Shown here: positions 1-8,489 of the stretch, piece after piece
How positions within the stretch are numbered: the first letter of the stretch is position 1
Layout of the letters: every line of letters starts with the position of its first letter
NCBI RefSeq assembly: GCF_026341775.1
Contig: NZ_JAPEOB010000001.1
Location: 4,464,001 to 4,528,000, forward strand
Reading direction: 5' to 3'
Length of the DNA stretch: 64,000 nt
Source: Streptomyces sp. NBC_00654
Lineage (GTDB): Bacteria > Actinomycetota > Actinomycetes > Streptomycetales > Streptomycetaceae
Notes under the pieces: generated by a model
Databases searched by the model: none
The model's input: the letters and a program-made list of their open reading frames with translations, nothing else
Told to the model about the DNA's origin: nothing
Made by a program: the position numbers and the translations under genes

Positions 1-119
1 GTTGTTCAACGTCCGCCGATCCGTCTCAGCGAAGGCGTTGCGATTCTCACCAAGCGTGGGGGAGTGCTCTGGTCCGATTCGCTCGTCGGCTCGCGTTCAC
101 AGCGAGCGGTGGAAAAGCG

Positions 120-1052
120 GTGGACAAAGATCGCGCGAGCGGCACACTGACCCATGTGAAACAACTGCTGGTGGATGTGGAAAGCGTCACTACGCGCTTG
201 GTACGTCGATTCGGACCCCAGGTCGCCGAATGGTGCGCTGACACGCCGGATCTCATCGCGCGGCTGACGTCCCAGTGGGGACTTTCGCTCGGTGAGTCCC
301 TCCCGGACGGTGCTTCGTCGGTCGCGTTGCGGTGCCGTTGGCCCGACGGCACGCCCGCGGTGTTGAAGATCAGTCCGGAGCGGGCCCTTATGGCCGAACA
401 GGTCGAAATGCTGGGGTGGTTCGCCGCCTCGGGCCGGGTGCCCTCGGTGCTGGCCGTCGACGAGGAAGCAGGCGCGATGGTGCTGGAGGAGATCGTGCCC
501 GGAACGACTGCGGGGGACATGCCCGCTGCTCCGCTTCCGGGGCAGTGGTCGGAGCTGCTCGCCGCTCTGCACGGGGTCGCTCCGCCTCCGTTGCCGACGC
601 GTGTGCTGCGGGGGCGGTGCGAGGAGGCCTTCGCCCGGGTCGGCAGGCGGCTGTCCGAGCCTGCGATCAGTGCACAGATGGACGCTACCGCGTGGGACAG
701 GGCCATCCAGCGGTGCGAGCGGCTGCTGGACACGGAAGCGACAACCGTGTTGCTCCACGGTGACCTGCACCTGGGCAATGTGCTCGACGGCGGCGCGGAG
801 CGCGGTCTCATGGCCATCGACCCGAAAGCCTGTGTCGGTGATCCGTGCTTCGACGCTGTGGACTACGTCGTAGCCGGTGCCGGGCTGGAGGGCGTCGAGA
901 CCCGCTGCGCGCGTGTGGCGGTGGCGTGCGGGCTCGATGGCGACCGGCTCCATGCCTGGAGCCAGGTGATCGCACCGTTCGTGGCCATCGCCCACCTCGG
1001 TAGCGGTGGTGAGAAACCGGTGATCGATGAACTGCTCGCGTTGACCCAGTGA
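120..1052 (+). CDS. APH(6)-type aminoglycoside/hydroxyurea phosphotransferase
   Basis: Cytoplasmic kinase of about 310 residues, the usual size for APH(6)/streptomycin 6-kinase-like enzymes, which phosphorylate an antibiotic hydroxyl with ATP. Visible motifs are the catalytic loop HGDLHLGNVL and the metal-binding segment MAIDPKACVGDPCFD in the C-terminal half; a lysine in AVLKIS (about residue 85) fits the ATP-binding lysine. The start used is GTG at 120. A GTG at 156 is also in frame and closer to the expected N-terminus, and neither has a strong ribosome site. No resistance or biosynthetic genes flank it, so the real substrate is open. The family call is firm, the drug specificity is not. 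Confidence 0.8.
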   Translation: MDKDRASGTLTHVKQLLVDVESVTTRLVRRFGPQVAEWCADTPDLIARLTSQWGLSLGESLPDGASSVALRCRWPDGTPAVLKISPERALMAEQVEMLGWFAASGRVPSVLAVDEEAGAMVLEEIVPGTTAGDMPAAPLPGQWSELLAALHGVAPPPLPTRVLRGRCEEAFARVGRRLSEPAISAQMDATAWDRAIQRCERLLDTEATTVLLHGDLHLGNVLDGGAERGLMAIDPKACVGDPCFDAVDYVVAGAGLEGVETRCARVAVACGLDGDRLHAWSQVIAPFVAIAHLGSGGEKPVIDELLALTQ

Positions 1053-1262
1053 GCACACCCGGTATTCCCGATCGTCTCGTGCTCCCGCGCTCCGCTGGAG
1101 GCGGCGGACGGTCGAGCGCGATGGTCGGTCGGGTGTCCGTCAGCCGGCCGGGGGTGGCTGGTGCGGCCCTGGTGTGATCATGTGCGTTGTCGATGCTGTT
1201 GATCATGCCAAGGCCGCGAGGGTGAGTCTGCTGCGCGACGCTGCCCGCGTTGATCTCTGACT

Positions 1263-1600
1263 GTGTTGTCACGGTTCCGGACCGACTTCTCCGACTGCCT
1301 GACCGTCCGCCCCGATGCGCTGTTCGAGCTGACGGACGCGGTGCTGTGCACGGACGGGCCTGTGCGGTCGCTCATCGAGCCGGCCCTCGTGCCGGAACGC
1401 CGCCGTAGCCACGGATCTCTCTACGGTGGGCTCGACCAGGGTCGGATCGGCATCGGCCGACTGCGGCGGACCCTGGCCGGGGTGCCGCGGCCGAAGGCGG
1501 CGGACGGCAGGCTGGTCCTGGCGGCGGACGTTTCGCCGTGGCTTCGGCCGGACGCTGCCACAGTCCCGGACCGCCACCCGCCACGACGTGGGCAGAATCC
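1263..1600 (+). pseudogene. Transposase N-terminal remnant (NF041680-like DDE type)
   Basis: The translated stretch with DAVLCTDGPVRSL, GSLYGGLDQGRIGI and RLVLAADVSPWLRPDAAT matches the N-terminal third of a DDE transposase type that is very common in Streptomyces. After PDRHPP the frame breaks and the catalytic core is missing, so this is a truncated copy. Two copies of TGATCATG (about 1175-1207) lie just upstream and may belong to the lost element end. Confidence 0.6.
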
Positions 1601-1678
1601 TCGCCACCGGCCAGGCATACACTCGATCCGCCCACCACAAGGTCGGTACCAAACTCTGGCGAACCAGGTAGAGACAAG

Positions 1679-1981
1679 CTAGGCGGAGGCCCCGGCAGGC
1701 GAGCCAACGCCCCGCGTTCCGGGCGCGTTGGCCACGGGACGCGCGGGGATACAGGAGGTCTTGGGAGATACCCAGGAACCGCCTGGGCCCGTCAGGGCGG
1801 CCAAGAGGTCGACGGCCTCGTGTATGCGGCGGTAGACCGTGGCGATCCCGACGTGGAGTCCCGCCGTGAGGCGGGCGTAGGTGTCACCTCGGCCGCGGCC
1901 CGGTGGAGCGCGACAGCGTGCTTCCTGAACTTCTTCGGATACGGAGACCCGCGTCCACCTGGACATCCCTCCCTGGACCAT
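1679..1981 (-). pseudogene. IS5-family transposase remnant (N-terminal HTH region)
   Basis: The minus-strand frame contains GDTYARLTAGLHVGIATVYR followed by IHEAVDLLAAL. This is the helix-turn-helix segment of a Streptomyces IS5-type transposase. The flanking residues are unrelated and no DDE core follows. It is a fragment placed tail-to-tail with the remnant on its left. Confidence 0.5.
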
Positions 1982-2320
1982 CCAGATCCATCGTCAGGGT
2001 GTCCACTCCAAAGGGCCAGCCTCACACCCGCGCGAACGTCGATCCTGCCCGGGAAGCGGCACACCCTTGCGCCGGTGCGGCAGCCGGCGCAAGGGCGTGC
2101 AACCGCTTGGCCCAGTGCGGATTCCCGGAAGATGACCGGTGCCGGCTTGACGAACTGCTGTTTCCGGGCTGACGTCCACGTTCGGGTGATTTCCCTTCGG
2201 TGTAAGGGAAATGAGGACAAGTCCCGCCAGCATGGCAGAGGGGCTACGGCAACCCTGATCTGGAGGCCGTGGGCCCTGCCGCGCGCACCGGGCCCGGAGG
2301 GGCCGGCACAGGTTCTGCCC

Positions 2321-2332
2321 GGAACCGGTTCC
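2321..2332. promoter_or_regulatory. Perfect palindrome upstream of the P450 gene
   Basis: GGAACCGGTTCC is a 12-base perfect palindrome about 100 bases before the P450 start. It could be a repressor site; no regulator gene is adjacent. Confidence 0.3.
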
Positions 2333-2342
2333 GCGATGGGGT

Positions 2343-2379
2343 GCACACGGCCTGGCGGGCCGCCGGCCAGGCCGTGTGC
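2343..2379 (+). terminator. 14-bp hairpin upstream of the P450 gene
   Basis: GCACACGGCCTGGC and its exact complement flank a 9-base loop. The hairpin ends 55 bases before the P450 ATG. It may end transcription arriving from the IS remnants or act in the P450 leader. Confidence 0.4.
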
Positions 2380-2434
2380 GCAGTACGTATGTCAGAAGCC
2401 GTCGGAAACACAGCCTTGCGCGGACGAGGAGACC

Positions 2435-3595
2435 ATGCCCGCCACCAACGACACGCTGCCGTTGCACCGCCTGCAATTCGATGAGCCGGGCCCGCCCTGC
2501 CGGACTCCGCTCCACGACGGGACGCCCGTCTGGCGTTTCACCCGCTACCACGATGTGCGCCGACTGCTGGTCGACGCCCGCTTCGCACGCATCTCACTGC
2601 CCGGTTCCTCCAGCGTGCTGGACGACCCCGAGTTCTTGGCCAAACAGGACGGGGCAGCCCACCGGCGACTGCGACGCACCGTGCAGGGCGCGTTCACCCC
2701 CCGTGCGATCGCACGCATGGAACCACGCGTGGCCGAAGCCGCCGACCGGCTCCTCGACGACCTCATCCGGCAGGGCTCTCCGGCGGACCTCGTCACCCGC
2801 TATACCCAGCCGTTCCCCATTACCGTCACCAGCACACTGCTGGGCGTGCAGGACCTGGACCACGACCGCCTGCTGCGCTGGAACGAGTACTGCCTCGCCC
2901 TCACCACGGGCAGCACCCACGAATCCGCCCTCGCCCATCACGAACTCACCGAGTTCACCGCCGGGCTCCTCGCCGAACGGCGGCATACCCCAGGCGAAGA
3001 TCTGATCAGCCACCTCATCCGTTCCGCCGACCACCAGGGCGGCATCCCCGACGCCCCACTCGTCAAGCTGATCAGCACCCTGGTGATCGGTGGCTACGAC
3101 ACCACGATGACCATGCTCGGCAACGCCCTGCTCTACTGCCTGAGTGAACGCCCGCAGGACTGGGAGCGGCTGGGAACCGACGAGAAGGCGGCAGCGGCCC
3201 TGACCGAGCGGCTGATTCACCTGATCCCCCTCAACGACCCCGAAAAGCTCACCAACCTCCTGCGAGCCACGGAGGACATCGAGATCGGCGGCGTGAAGGT
3301 CCGCACCGGCGAACTCGTCATCGCCGACCGGGCCGCGGCCAACCGTGATCCCGCGGTGTTCCCCGGCGGCCCCTGCGCGGACCTGTTCGCCCCACTGCAA
3401 CAGCCCACCCTGGCATTCGGCGTCGGACAGCACTACTGTCCGGGCACCTGGCTGGCACGCACGGAACTCCGCATCGCTCTCAGTCATCTGGCCTCACGGC
3501 TCCCCGGCCTGCGGCTGTCCGTACCGGTGGACGCCATCACATGGCGCCAGAGCAACCTCACCCGAAGCCCCCTGAGCCTGCCCGCCACCTGGTAG
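2435..3595 (+). CDS. Cytochrome P450 lacking the ExxR arginine
   Basis: 386-residue soluble bacterial P450. The heme loop FGVGQHYCPGTWLA has the thiolate ligand at Cys335; the I-helix oxygen-activation segment GGYDTT is at 219-224. The K-helix reads ALTERLIH at 255-262, so Glu258 is present but isoleucine stands where the ExxR arginine should be. ExxR loss is known in the Streptomyces CYP157 family, but I cannot assign this protein to it. The ATG at 2435 was chosen because GACGAGGAG lies a few bases upstream and the protein then has normal length; the open frame extends further left without similarity. No ferredoxin or reductase gene is adjacent, so the substrate and redox partner are unknown. 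Confidence 0.9.
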   Translation: MPATNDTLPLHRLQFDEPGPPCRTPLHDGTPVWRFTRYHDVRRLLVDARFARISLPGSSSVLDDPEFLAKQDGAAHRRLRRTVQGAFTPRAIARMEPRVAEAADRLLDDLIRQGSPADLVTRYTQPFPITVTSTLLGVQDLDHDRLLRWNEYCLALTTGSTHESALAHHELTEFTAGLLAERRHTPGEDLISHLIRSADHQGGIPDAPLVKLISTLVIGGYDTTMTMLGNALLYCLSERPQDWERLGTDEKAAAALTERLIHLIPLNDPEKLTNLLRATEDIEIGGVKVRTGELVIADRAAANRDPAVFPGGPCADLFAPLQQPTLAFGVGQHYCPGTWLARTELRIALSHLASRLPGLRLSVPVDAITWRQSNLTRSPLSLPATW

Positions 3596-4319
3596 CACAA
3601 CTCGCACACCTACGACTCACGAGGTGTCAGGGCATCACCGCTCGTCCCGAACCCTGCTCCCGACACCGACGAGGAAGTGGTGAAGTGCCACCCGGGCCGG
3701 GACTGCTTCTTCACCGCTCCCGCTGACCGGCCCGGCCGGAATCCGAAACGGACTCGACCCGGCCCCCGACTCGGATCGCGAACCTGGACAGCTCGCCGGC
3801 CCACCCCTGGCAGGTGCCCGAGAACTGCCAGCGGGAGGACCCGGCCGGGGTCCCGAGTTCGCCCACGGGACCAGTGCCGATCTGCTGAATCGTCGTCGTC
3901 GCACGGTGTGTTCCACGTGGAGGAGGCGGAAGATGGGCACCGGCAGCGGTGTACATCCGTCCAGGTCCGGCAGTCCGGACCACCCGGCCAGGCCGGCTTG
4001 TTCACCCTGTCGGACGGCAGCATCTCCACCACGGGGCCGACAGCGGTGATCGCACTGCGACGCTCGGGGCGAGCCGTACCCCAAGCCGGGGCCGTCAGTC
4101 CGACGTGCTGAGGGGCGTGGGGCGGCGGTTGTGGTCCACCGAGAGGGATCTGAGATGGGGGACAGGGCCGTCGGGGCGGGCCCGGTCCCGACGCTGAGTC
4201 GAGCCGGGGGTCGTCCGGTCGCGGCCCGCCATGCGCCCGTGGGCCGGCTCGTGCCAGGTCAGGTCGGCATGGGTCAACGGTTCGGTTCGACGCGGCGAGT
4301 GTGCGCCGGTGATGCCCGG
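3596..4319. other. Intergenic region, no supported gene
   Basis: About 720 bases between the P450 stop and the HNH-like gene. Open frames on both strands are long but compositionally random and match nothing I recognise. They may include decayed mobile DNA. Confidence 0.4.
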
Positions 4320-4760
4320 TCAGCGGCGGCCGGCGGCCAGGGTGACGAGGAACTGGCCGCCGCCTGCCTTGATGTCGGCAGTCACCGGCAGCCCCGGTAC
4401 CAGTCGGGAGAACCGGTCCACCAGCCAATCCGCCGCCTCTTGGGCGTCCTGCCTGCTGGGACAACGGCCCACCATCTCGCGGCCCCCCTTGCGCTCCAGC
4501 CTCTCGGCAACGGTGATCAGCGGCGCGGGTTCGACCACGTACAGCCGGTCCGGCCAGGCGATGACCACCTTGACCGCGCCCTTGCGGGTATTGCACCCGC
4601 GGTGCGCGAGCCGCTCGGCGACCTTGGCCTTCCGGTCGGCCGTCCGGCTGTCAACGCTGGGCCCCCGCGGGTCGTTCACCGACATGTCGGGGTCGACCGT
4701 TTCGTCGCACACCCAGCACCGCCAGCCGTCGCGCTCTGCCACATCATCAAGAAGACTCAC
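4320..4760 (-). CDS. Small HNH-like / zinc-ribbon protein
   Basis: 146-residue protein. The N-terminal half has GWRCWVCDETVD, then RLAHRGCNTRKG. The Cys-x-x-Cys pair and a later His and Cys resemble the HNH-endonuclease zinc fold, in which HRGCN carries the catalytic or zinc histidine. The C-terminal half (REMVGRCPSRQDAQEAADWLVDRF) is a small alpha/beta domain I do not recognise. The start at ATG 4760 gives MSLLDDVAERDGW, a typical start for HNH proteins of actinomycetes. It stands alone. DNA cleavage is a family-based guess and has not been shown for this form. Confidence 0.6.
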   Translation of the reverse strand: MSLLDDVAERDGWRCWVCDETVDPDMSVNDPRGPSVDSRTADRKAKVAERLAHRGCNTRKGAVKVVIAWPDRLYVVEPAPLITVAERLERKGGREMVGRCPSRQDAQEAADWLVDRFSRLVPGLPVTADIKAGGGQFLVTLAAGRR

Positions 4761-5152
4761 CCGAGCAAACTAGCCTGTCCGGCCGCCACCCCGCGCACCA
4801 GGGCCCCAGGCGCCGGCTTCTTTCCCGGGTGGGAGGTTCGCGTGTGCCGAGCCGTGCCCCGGGAACGCCTCGCATTCCACTGGCCGGACCTACCGACAGC
4901 GCAGTCGTGCCGGCCGCCGGATCGGGGGTCCGGTTGCACGTCGGGCTCGCGGAACGTCGGGTCGCCAAGGCCCTTCCTCTCCGCCGCCTTCCGCGCCTTG
5001 TCCACGCTCGGACCGGGCGCGGTCCGCCCCTCCGCATCGCCCACCGCATCTTCTCCCTGCACGGACGGCGGGTCGCATCGCCAAAGCACTCCGCCGCCCC
5101 CGGACTGGGGGCGGCGGAGCGGCCCGACCGGTCGCCCGGACGGGCCGGCAGG
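4761..5152. other. Intergenic region, no supported gene
   Basis: About 390 bases between the HNH-like gene and the 3' end of the collagenase gene. Only antisense-type frames of low credibility are seen. The GC-rich stretch at 5090-5150 may contain the collagenase terminator, but no clean stem was found. Confidence 0.4.
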
Positions 5153-7189
5153 TCAAGAGGCCTTGCAGGCGCCCGCCGCGCAGTCGGTCAGCCATTGGTC
5201 GAACTCGGCGTCGTAGGCTCCACCGATGGACCGGGTCAGAAGGTCGCGCGCGCCCGGCCAGTCACCGCTGCGGTAGTAGCGGAGCAGGGTGTCCACCTCG
5301 CCCGGGTGCCGTTCGACCATGAAACGGACGGCCAGGTAGCCCCAGCGATAGGTCCGGTCCTGGTTGCTGTTGGCGTAGGTGGTGTCGAACAGCGTGCTCA
5401 GCCGGTAAGTGTGCTTTCCGGCCTCGGTGATCGCCGCTTCGTAGGTCTCCTTGAGGTAGGAGTAGGAGACGTACTCGGCGAAGCCCTCGACCCACCAGAC
5501 GGTCGGTGTCGTCATGCCGTCCTCGAAGTCGCCGTACATGTTGTACCGGCCGTCGAGGTAGTGGGTGTACTCGTGGTTGAGGTTCCAGATGGCGAATTCG
5601 GGCTTCTGCCACTCCGCCTCATAGGCGATGAAGCGCGGCTGGTTGCCCTCCGCCGAGGGGTCGCCCTCCAGGTACATGCCGCCGTTGTTGGTGTCGATGC
5701 CGTAGATGATCCCGGCGTAGGTCCGGTAGTTGTTGCTGGAGTCGAAAGCGGTGACCTCGATGGTCTCGTTGGTGTCGTCCTTCACGGGACCGCTGTCCCG
5801 CGCCACGGTGTGGAAGAAGGCGTTCTGTTCGCTCATGCTGCGGCAGGCCTCGGCCAGCTGGTCGGTGGTGATCTCCTGGGCCTTGACGGTGATGCCGCCT
5901 CCGCAGTCGTGCCGCACGGGCAGCACCGCGTCGGTCAGCCGCTCCTTGAGGTTGCAGGTGCCGTACTCCTCGCACCGCTCCTTGTCGTAGGCGTCGGTCA
6001 TCTCGGCGACGCCCACCCACAGCGGGGCGGTGGGACCGGTGATCTGCGATTTGGCGAGCAGGTCCTTGGCCAGCGGAAGGGCCTTGTCGCGCAGGCTGTC
6101 GTGCTGGAGGAAGCGGCCCAGCTCGCGTCCGGCGTTGTAGACGAGGAACCACTTGTCGCCGCTGAGCACCCCGATGTGGTCCGAGGCGAACTTGGTGACG
6201 GTGTCCAGCACGCTCGGGTCCTGCTCCACCGCAGTGACGAACTCCGGCACCTGGTGGCCGCGGAAGAGCACCGTGAAGACGCTGTTGACCGCGTTGACCA
6301 TCCAGTACGAGCTGTCGTAGCTCTCGTCGTAGTCGGTCAGCAGCCGTTTGACGACGGACAGGTAGCGGGCGTTCTCCTGGGCGCTGTCGACCAGGACGAC
6401 CGCCTCGGAAAGCGTCTCACCGTTGGCGTCGGTGACGTCTTGCGAGTGCGGGGCGGCGAAGAAGGCGTCCAGACCGCCCTGGATCGCGGACTTCAGTGTG
6501 CCGCCGTACGGGCCCACGTCGTCCGGGTGGTACCACTGCACGAAGTAGCCCGCGCGCAGGAACAGCACCAGTTGAGGCATCCCGGTGGAGCCGTCGCCGG
6601 GGTAGTCGGCCGAGCCGGCCCGGAGCGCCTGCGCGACGGTGGCCATCTGCTCCTCGCGGAAGGCCCCGCGCGCGTCGCCGCCGGTGAGGGTGAACAGCGT
6701 GTTGACGCAGTCGGTGGCGGACTCCTTGATCTTCCGCACCAGTGCGTCGCCGGTGTTCTGGGTGAAGTCGCCGATCTGACAGTCGGCTGACCGGACTCCG
6801 CTCTTCCGCCCGTGCAGCGAGGGGCGCGGATGCACGGCCTTCCCGGCCCCCGGCTGGTCGTAGTCGGTGCGCTGGGCGGACTGGTCGGCACTGAGCGGTG
6901 GACGGTCGGAGGCGGTGCGGGCGCGCCGGCCCGAGTGCGCCGCCGCGGCCGGTACCACGTCCAACTGGGCCCGCGGGGCGTCCGGGTCGGCGCCGAGGAG
7001 GCTGAGCTGCGTCCCGGCGGCCGTGGGGGCACCCGCCGGACCGGAGATGGAGGACGGGGCCGCGGCGGCGAGACCCGGGGCGGCGAGGAGCCCGCCCCCC
7101 AGGCTCAGGGCCAGGGCCAGGGCAGCCAGGGGGGCAGCTGCGCGTCGGTGCGTCCGGTGCGCGTCTCGGCGCGCTAAAGATATTCGCAT
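5153..7189 (-). CDS. Secreted microbial collagenase (peptidase family M9)
   Basis: 678-residue zinc metalloprotease that cleaves native collagen outside the cell. It starts with a positively charged n-region (MRISLARRDAHRTHRR), a long Ala/Leu core and an Ala-rich cleavage region, a classical signal peptide. The zinc site HEYTH is at 539-543 and the third ligand is Glu568 in WWVEGFAEY, the usual M9 arrangement. The collagenase activator-like region precedes it. The chain ends soon after the catalytic domain (DCAAGACKAS), so it lacks the PKD and collagen-binding domains of clostridial enzymes. The start at ATG 7189 is preceded by GGGAGAG; the open frame runs further upstream without coding character. 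Confidence 0.93.
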   Translation of the reverse strand: MRISLARRDAHRTHRRAAAPLAALALALSLGGGLLAAPGLAAAAPSSISGPAGAPTAAGTQLSLLGADPDAPRAQLDVVPAAAAHSGRRARTASDRPPLSADQSAQRTDYDQPGAGKAVHPRPSLHGRKSGVRSADCQIGDFTQNTGDALVRKIKESATDCVNTLFTLTGGDARGAFREEQMATVAQALRAGSADYPGDGSTGMPQLVLFLRAGYFVQWYHPDDVGPYGGTLKSAIQGGLDAFFAAPHSQDVTDANGETLSEAVVLVDSAQENARYLSVVKRLLTDYDESYDSSYWMVNAVNSVFTVLFRGHQVPEFVTAVEQDPSVLDTVTKFASDHIGVLSGDKWFLVYNAGRELGRFLQHDSLRDKALPLAKDLLAKSQITGPTAPLWVGVAEMTDAYDKERCEEYGTCNLKERLTDAVLPVRHDCGGGITVKAQEITTDQLAEACRSMSEQNAFFHTVARDSGPVKDDTNETIEVTAFDSSNNYRTYAGIIYGIDTNNGGMYLEGDPSAEGNQPRFIAYEAEWQKPEFAIWNLNHEYTHYLDGRYNMYGDFEDGMTTPTVWWVEGFAEYVSYSYLKETYEAAITEAGKHTYRLSTLFDTTYANSNQDRTYRWGYLAVRFMVERHPGEVDTLLRYYRSGDWPGARDLLTRSIGGAYDAEFDQWLTDCAAGACKAS

Positions 7190-7233
7190 GTTCGCTCTCC
7201 CATGGGGGGATTTGACGGGCCATGCCACGGATT

Positions 7234-7247
7234 GGCATGTGCATGCC
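7234..7247. promoter_or_regulatory. Inverted repeat in the collagenase promoter region
   Basis: GGCATG and CATGCC flank TG, giving a perfect 6+6 dyad 45 bases before the collagenase start. Related GGCATG/CATGCC copies lie nearby (about 7220 and 7270). It is a plausible operator for growth-phase or substrate control; the regulator is unknown. Confidence 0.35.
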
Positions 7248-7402
7248 CGTTGTGCAATGTACAATTTCACATGCCACACTGCACCGGGAAGGCCCTTGCA
7301 TCAGGAATTCACCCGGGATTCCTCCCGGGCCCTTGCCGAGCCGGGGCGGCCGTGGTCCCGCCGCCCGTCACGCCGGGGGGCGTGACGGGCGACGGCCACC
7401 CA

Positions 7403-8431
7403 CTACCGCCCCGGCGTGCTGCCGCGCACAACCGGTTCCGCGGGAAGCAGCAGCCCGTTCGTCGGGGCGGTAGTGGGGTCCTCGACGGTGGTGATCAGCT
7501 GATCGACAAGGGCATGGGCAATGGCTGCAAGGGGCAGGCGCGCGCTGGTGAGGGAGGGCTGGAGCAGCGTGCAGAGCGGCATGTCGTTGAAGCCGGTGAC
7601 GGCGACGTCGCCGCCGACGGTGAGGCCTGCGGCGCGGACGGCCTGGTAGGCGGTCAGGGCCAGCCAGTCGCTTGCGCAGACCAGGGCGGTCGGGTGGTCG
7701 GGGCCGGTGAGCAGGCGCCGGACGGCGTGGGAAAGTGCGGCCGGTTCATCGTCGGGGACCCCGACCTCGAAGGCGCCGTCGGGGGCGGCGGCCGCGGCCT
7801 GCAGGAAGCCGGCCCTGCGGTCGGCGAGCCAGGGCAGGGACGCGGCGGAGTTGATGTAACAGATCCGGCGGTGGCCCTGGTCGAGCAGGAGTCCGACCAG
7901 TGCGGCGGTGGCGGCGGTGGAGTCGATGTCCACCCAGTTCTGGGGGCGGCCGGGGGCGGTACGGCCGAAGGCGGCGAACGGGAATCCGGCCTCGGTGAGC
8001 ACGTCCACACGGGGGTCGTCGTGGATGACGTCGGACAGCACGAACCCGTCGACCTGGCGGGCCGCGATCAGTCCGTTGAAGGACTTGGCCACCGCTCCGG
8101 AGCCCTGTTGGGGATCGGAGCGGAACACCAGGATGCGGTGGCCGACGGCGTCCGCTGCGGTCACCAGTGCCTGGAGGAAGCCGCCCATCAGGGGGTTGGG
8201 GTCGGCGGGATTGTCCGCGGGGGCGGGATAGCCGATGACCTTGCGGGTGCCGGTGCGCAGGCTGCGGGCGGACTGGTCGGGCTGGTAGCCGAGTTCGTCG
8301 ATGGCGGCGGTGACCCGGGCGAGGGTGGTGGCGCGCAGCCGGTGGGGGGCGTTGAGGGCGTTCGAGACGGTCTGGCGGGAGACTCCGGCCGAGCGTGCGA
8401 CGTCCTCGATGGTCACCTGTCGAGCGGTCAT
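7403..8431 (-). CDS. LacI-family transcriptional regulator of the alpha-galactoside operon
   Basis: 342-residue repressor. The N-terminal LacI helix-turn-helix is VTIEDVARSAGVSRQTVSNA (residues 6-25), followed by the hinge region and a periplasmic-binding-protein-like sugar domain to the C-terminus (ALVCASDWLALTAYQAVR and VTGFNDMPL are typical). The ATG at 8431 has GAGGA six bases upstream. It is the last gene of a minus-strand cluster with an ABC sugar importer and alpha-galactosidase, separated from the latter by a hairpin at 8450-8482. It therefore most likely represses this cluster and releases DNA when an alpha-galactoside binds. Confidence 0.92.
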   Translation of the reverse strand: MTARQVTIEDVARSAGVSRQTVSNALNAPHRLRATTLARVTAAIDELGYQPDQSARSLRTGTRKVIGYPAPADNPADPNPLMGGFLQALVTAADAVGHRILVFRSDPQQGSGAVAKSFNGLIAARQVDGFVLSDVIHDDPRVDVLTEAGFPFAAFGRTAPGRPQNWVDIDSTAATAALVGLLLDQGHRRICYINSAASLPWLADRRAGFLQAAAAAPDGAFEVGVPDDEPAALSHAVRRLLTGPDHPTALVCASDWLALTAYQAVRAAGLTVGGDVAVTGFNDMPLCTLLQPSLTSARLPLAAIAHALVDQLITTVEDPTTAPTNGLLLPAEPVVRGSTPGR

Positions 8432-8449
8432 CGTTCCTCTGTGGTCGGC

Positions 8450-8482
8450 GGGCTGGGGACTGCGGGTGGCGGCCCCCAGCCC
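8450..8482 (-). terminator. Hairpin between alpha-galactosidase and lacI genes
   Basis: GGGCTGGGG and CCCCAGCCC form a perfect 9-bp stem over a 15-base loop just past the galactosidase stop. It probably ends or attenuates the sugar operon before the lacI gene. Confidence 0.55.
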
Positions 8483-8489
8483 GCGGTTG

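Larger units (their letters stand above)
1982..2434. other. Non-coding region upstream of the P450 gene
   Basis: No convincing gene in about 450 bases. Two symmetric elements lie near its right end: a 12-base perfect palindrome at 2321-2332 and a 14-bp-stem hairpin at 2343-2379. Both are listed separately. Confidence 0.5.

Noticed and set aside
4829..6790. 653-residue open frame on the plus strand
   Set aside because: It lies antisense to the collagenase gene, whose signal peptide, HEYTH zinc site and ribosome site are clear. The antisense text is low-complexity (Val/Gly/Leu-rich) from third-position GC bias.
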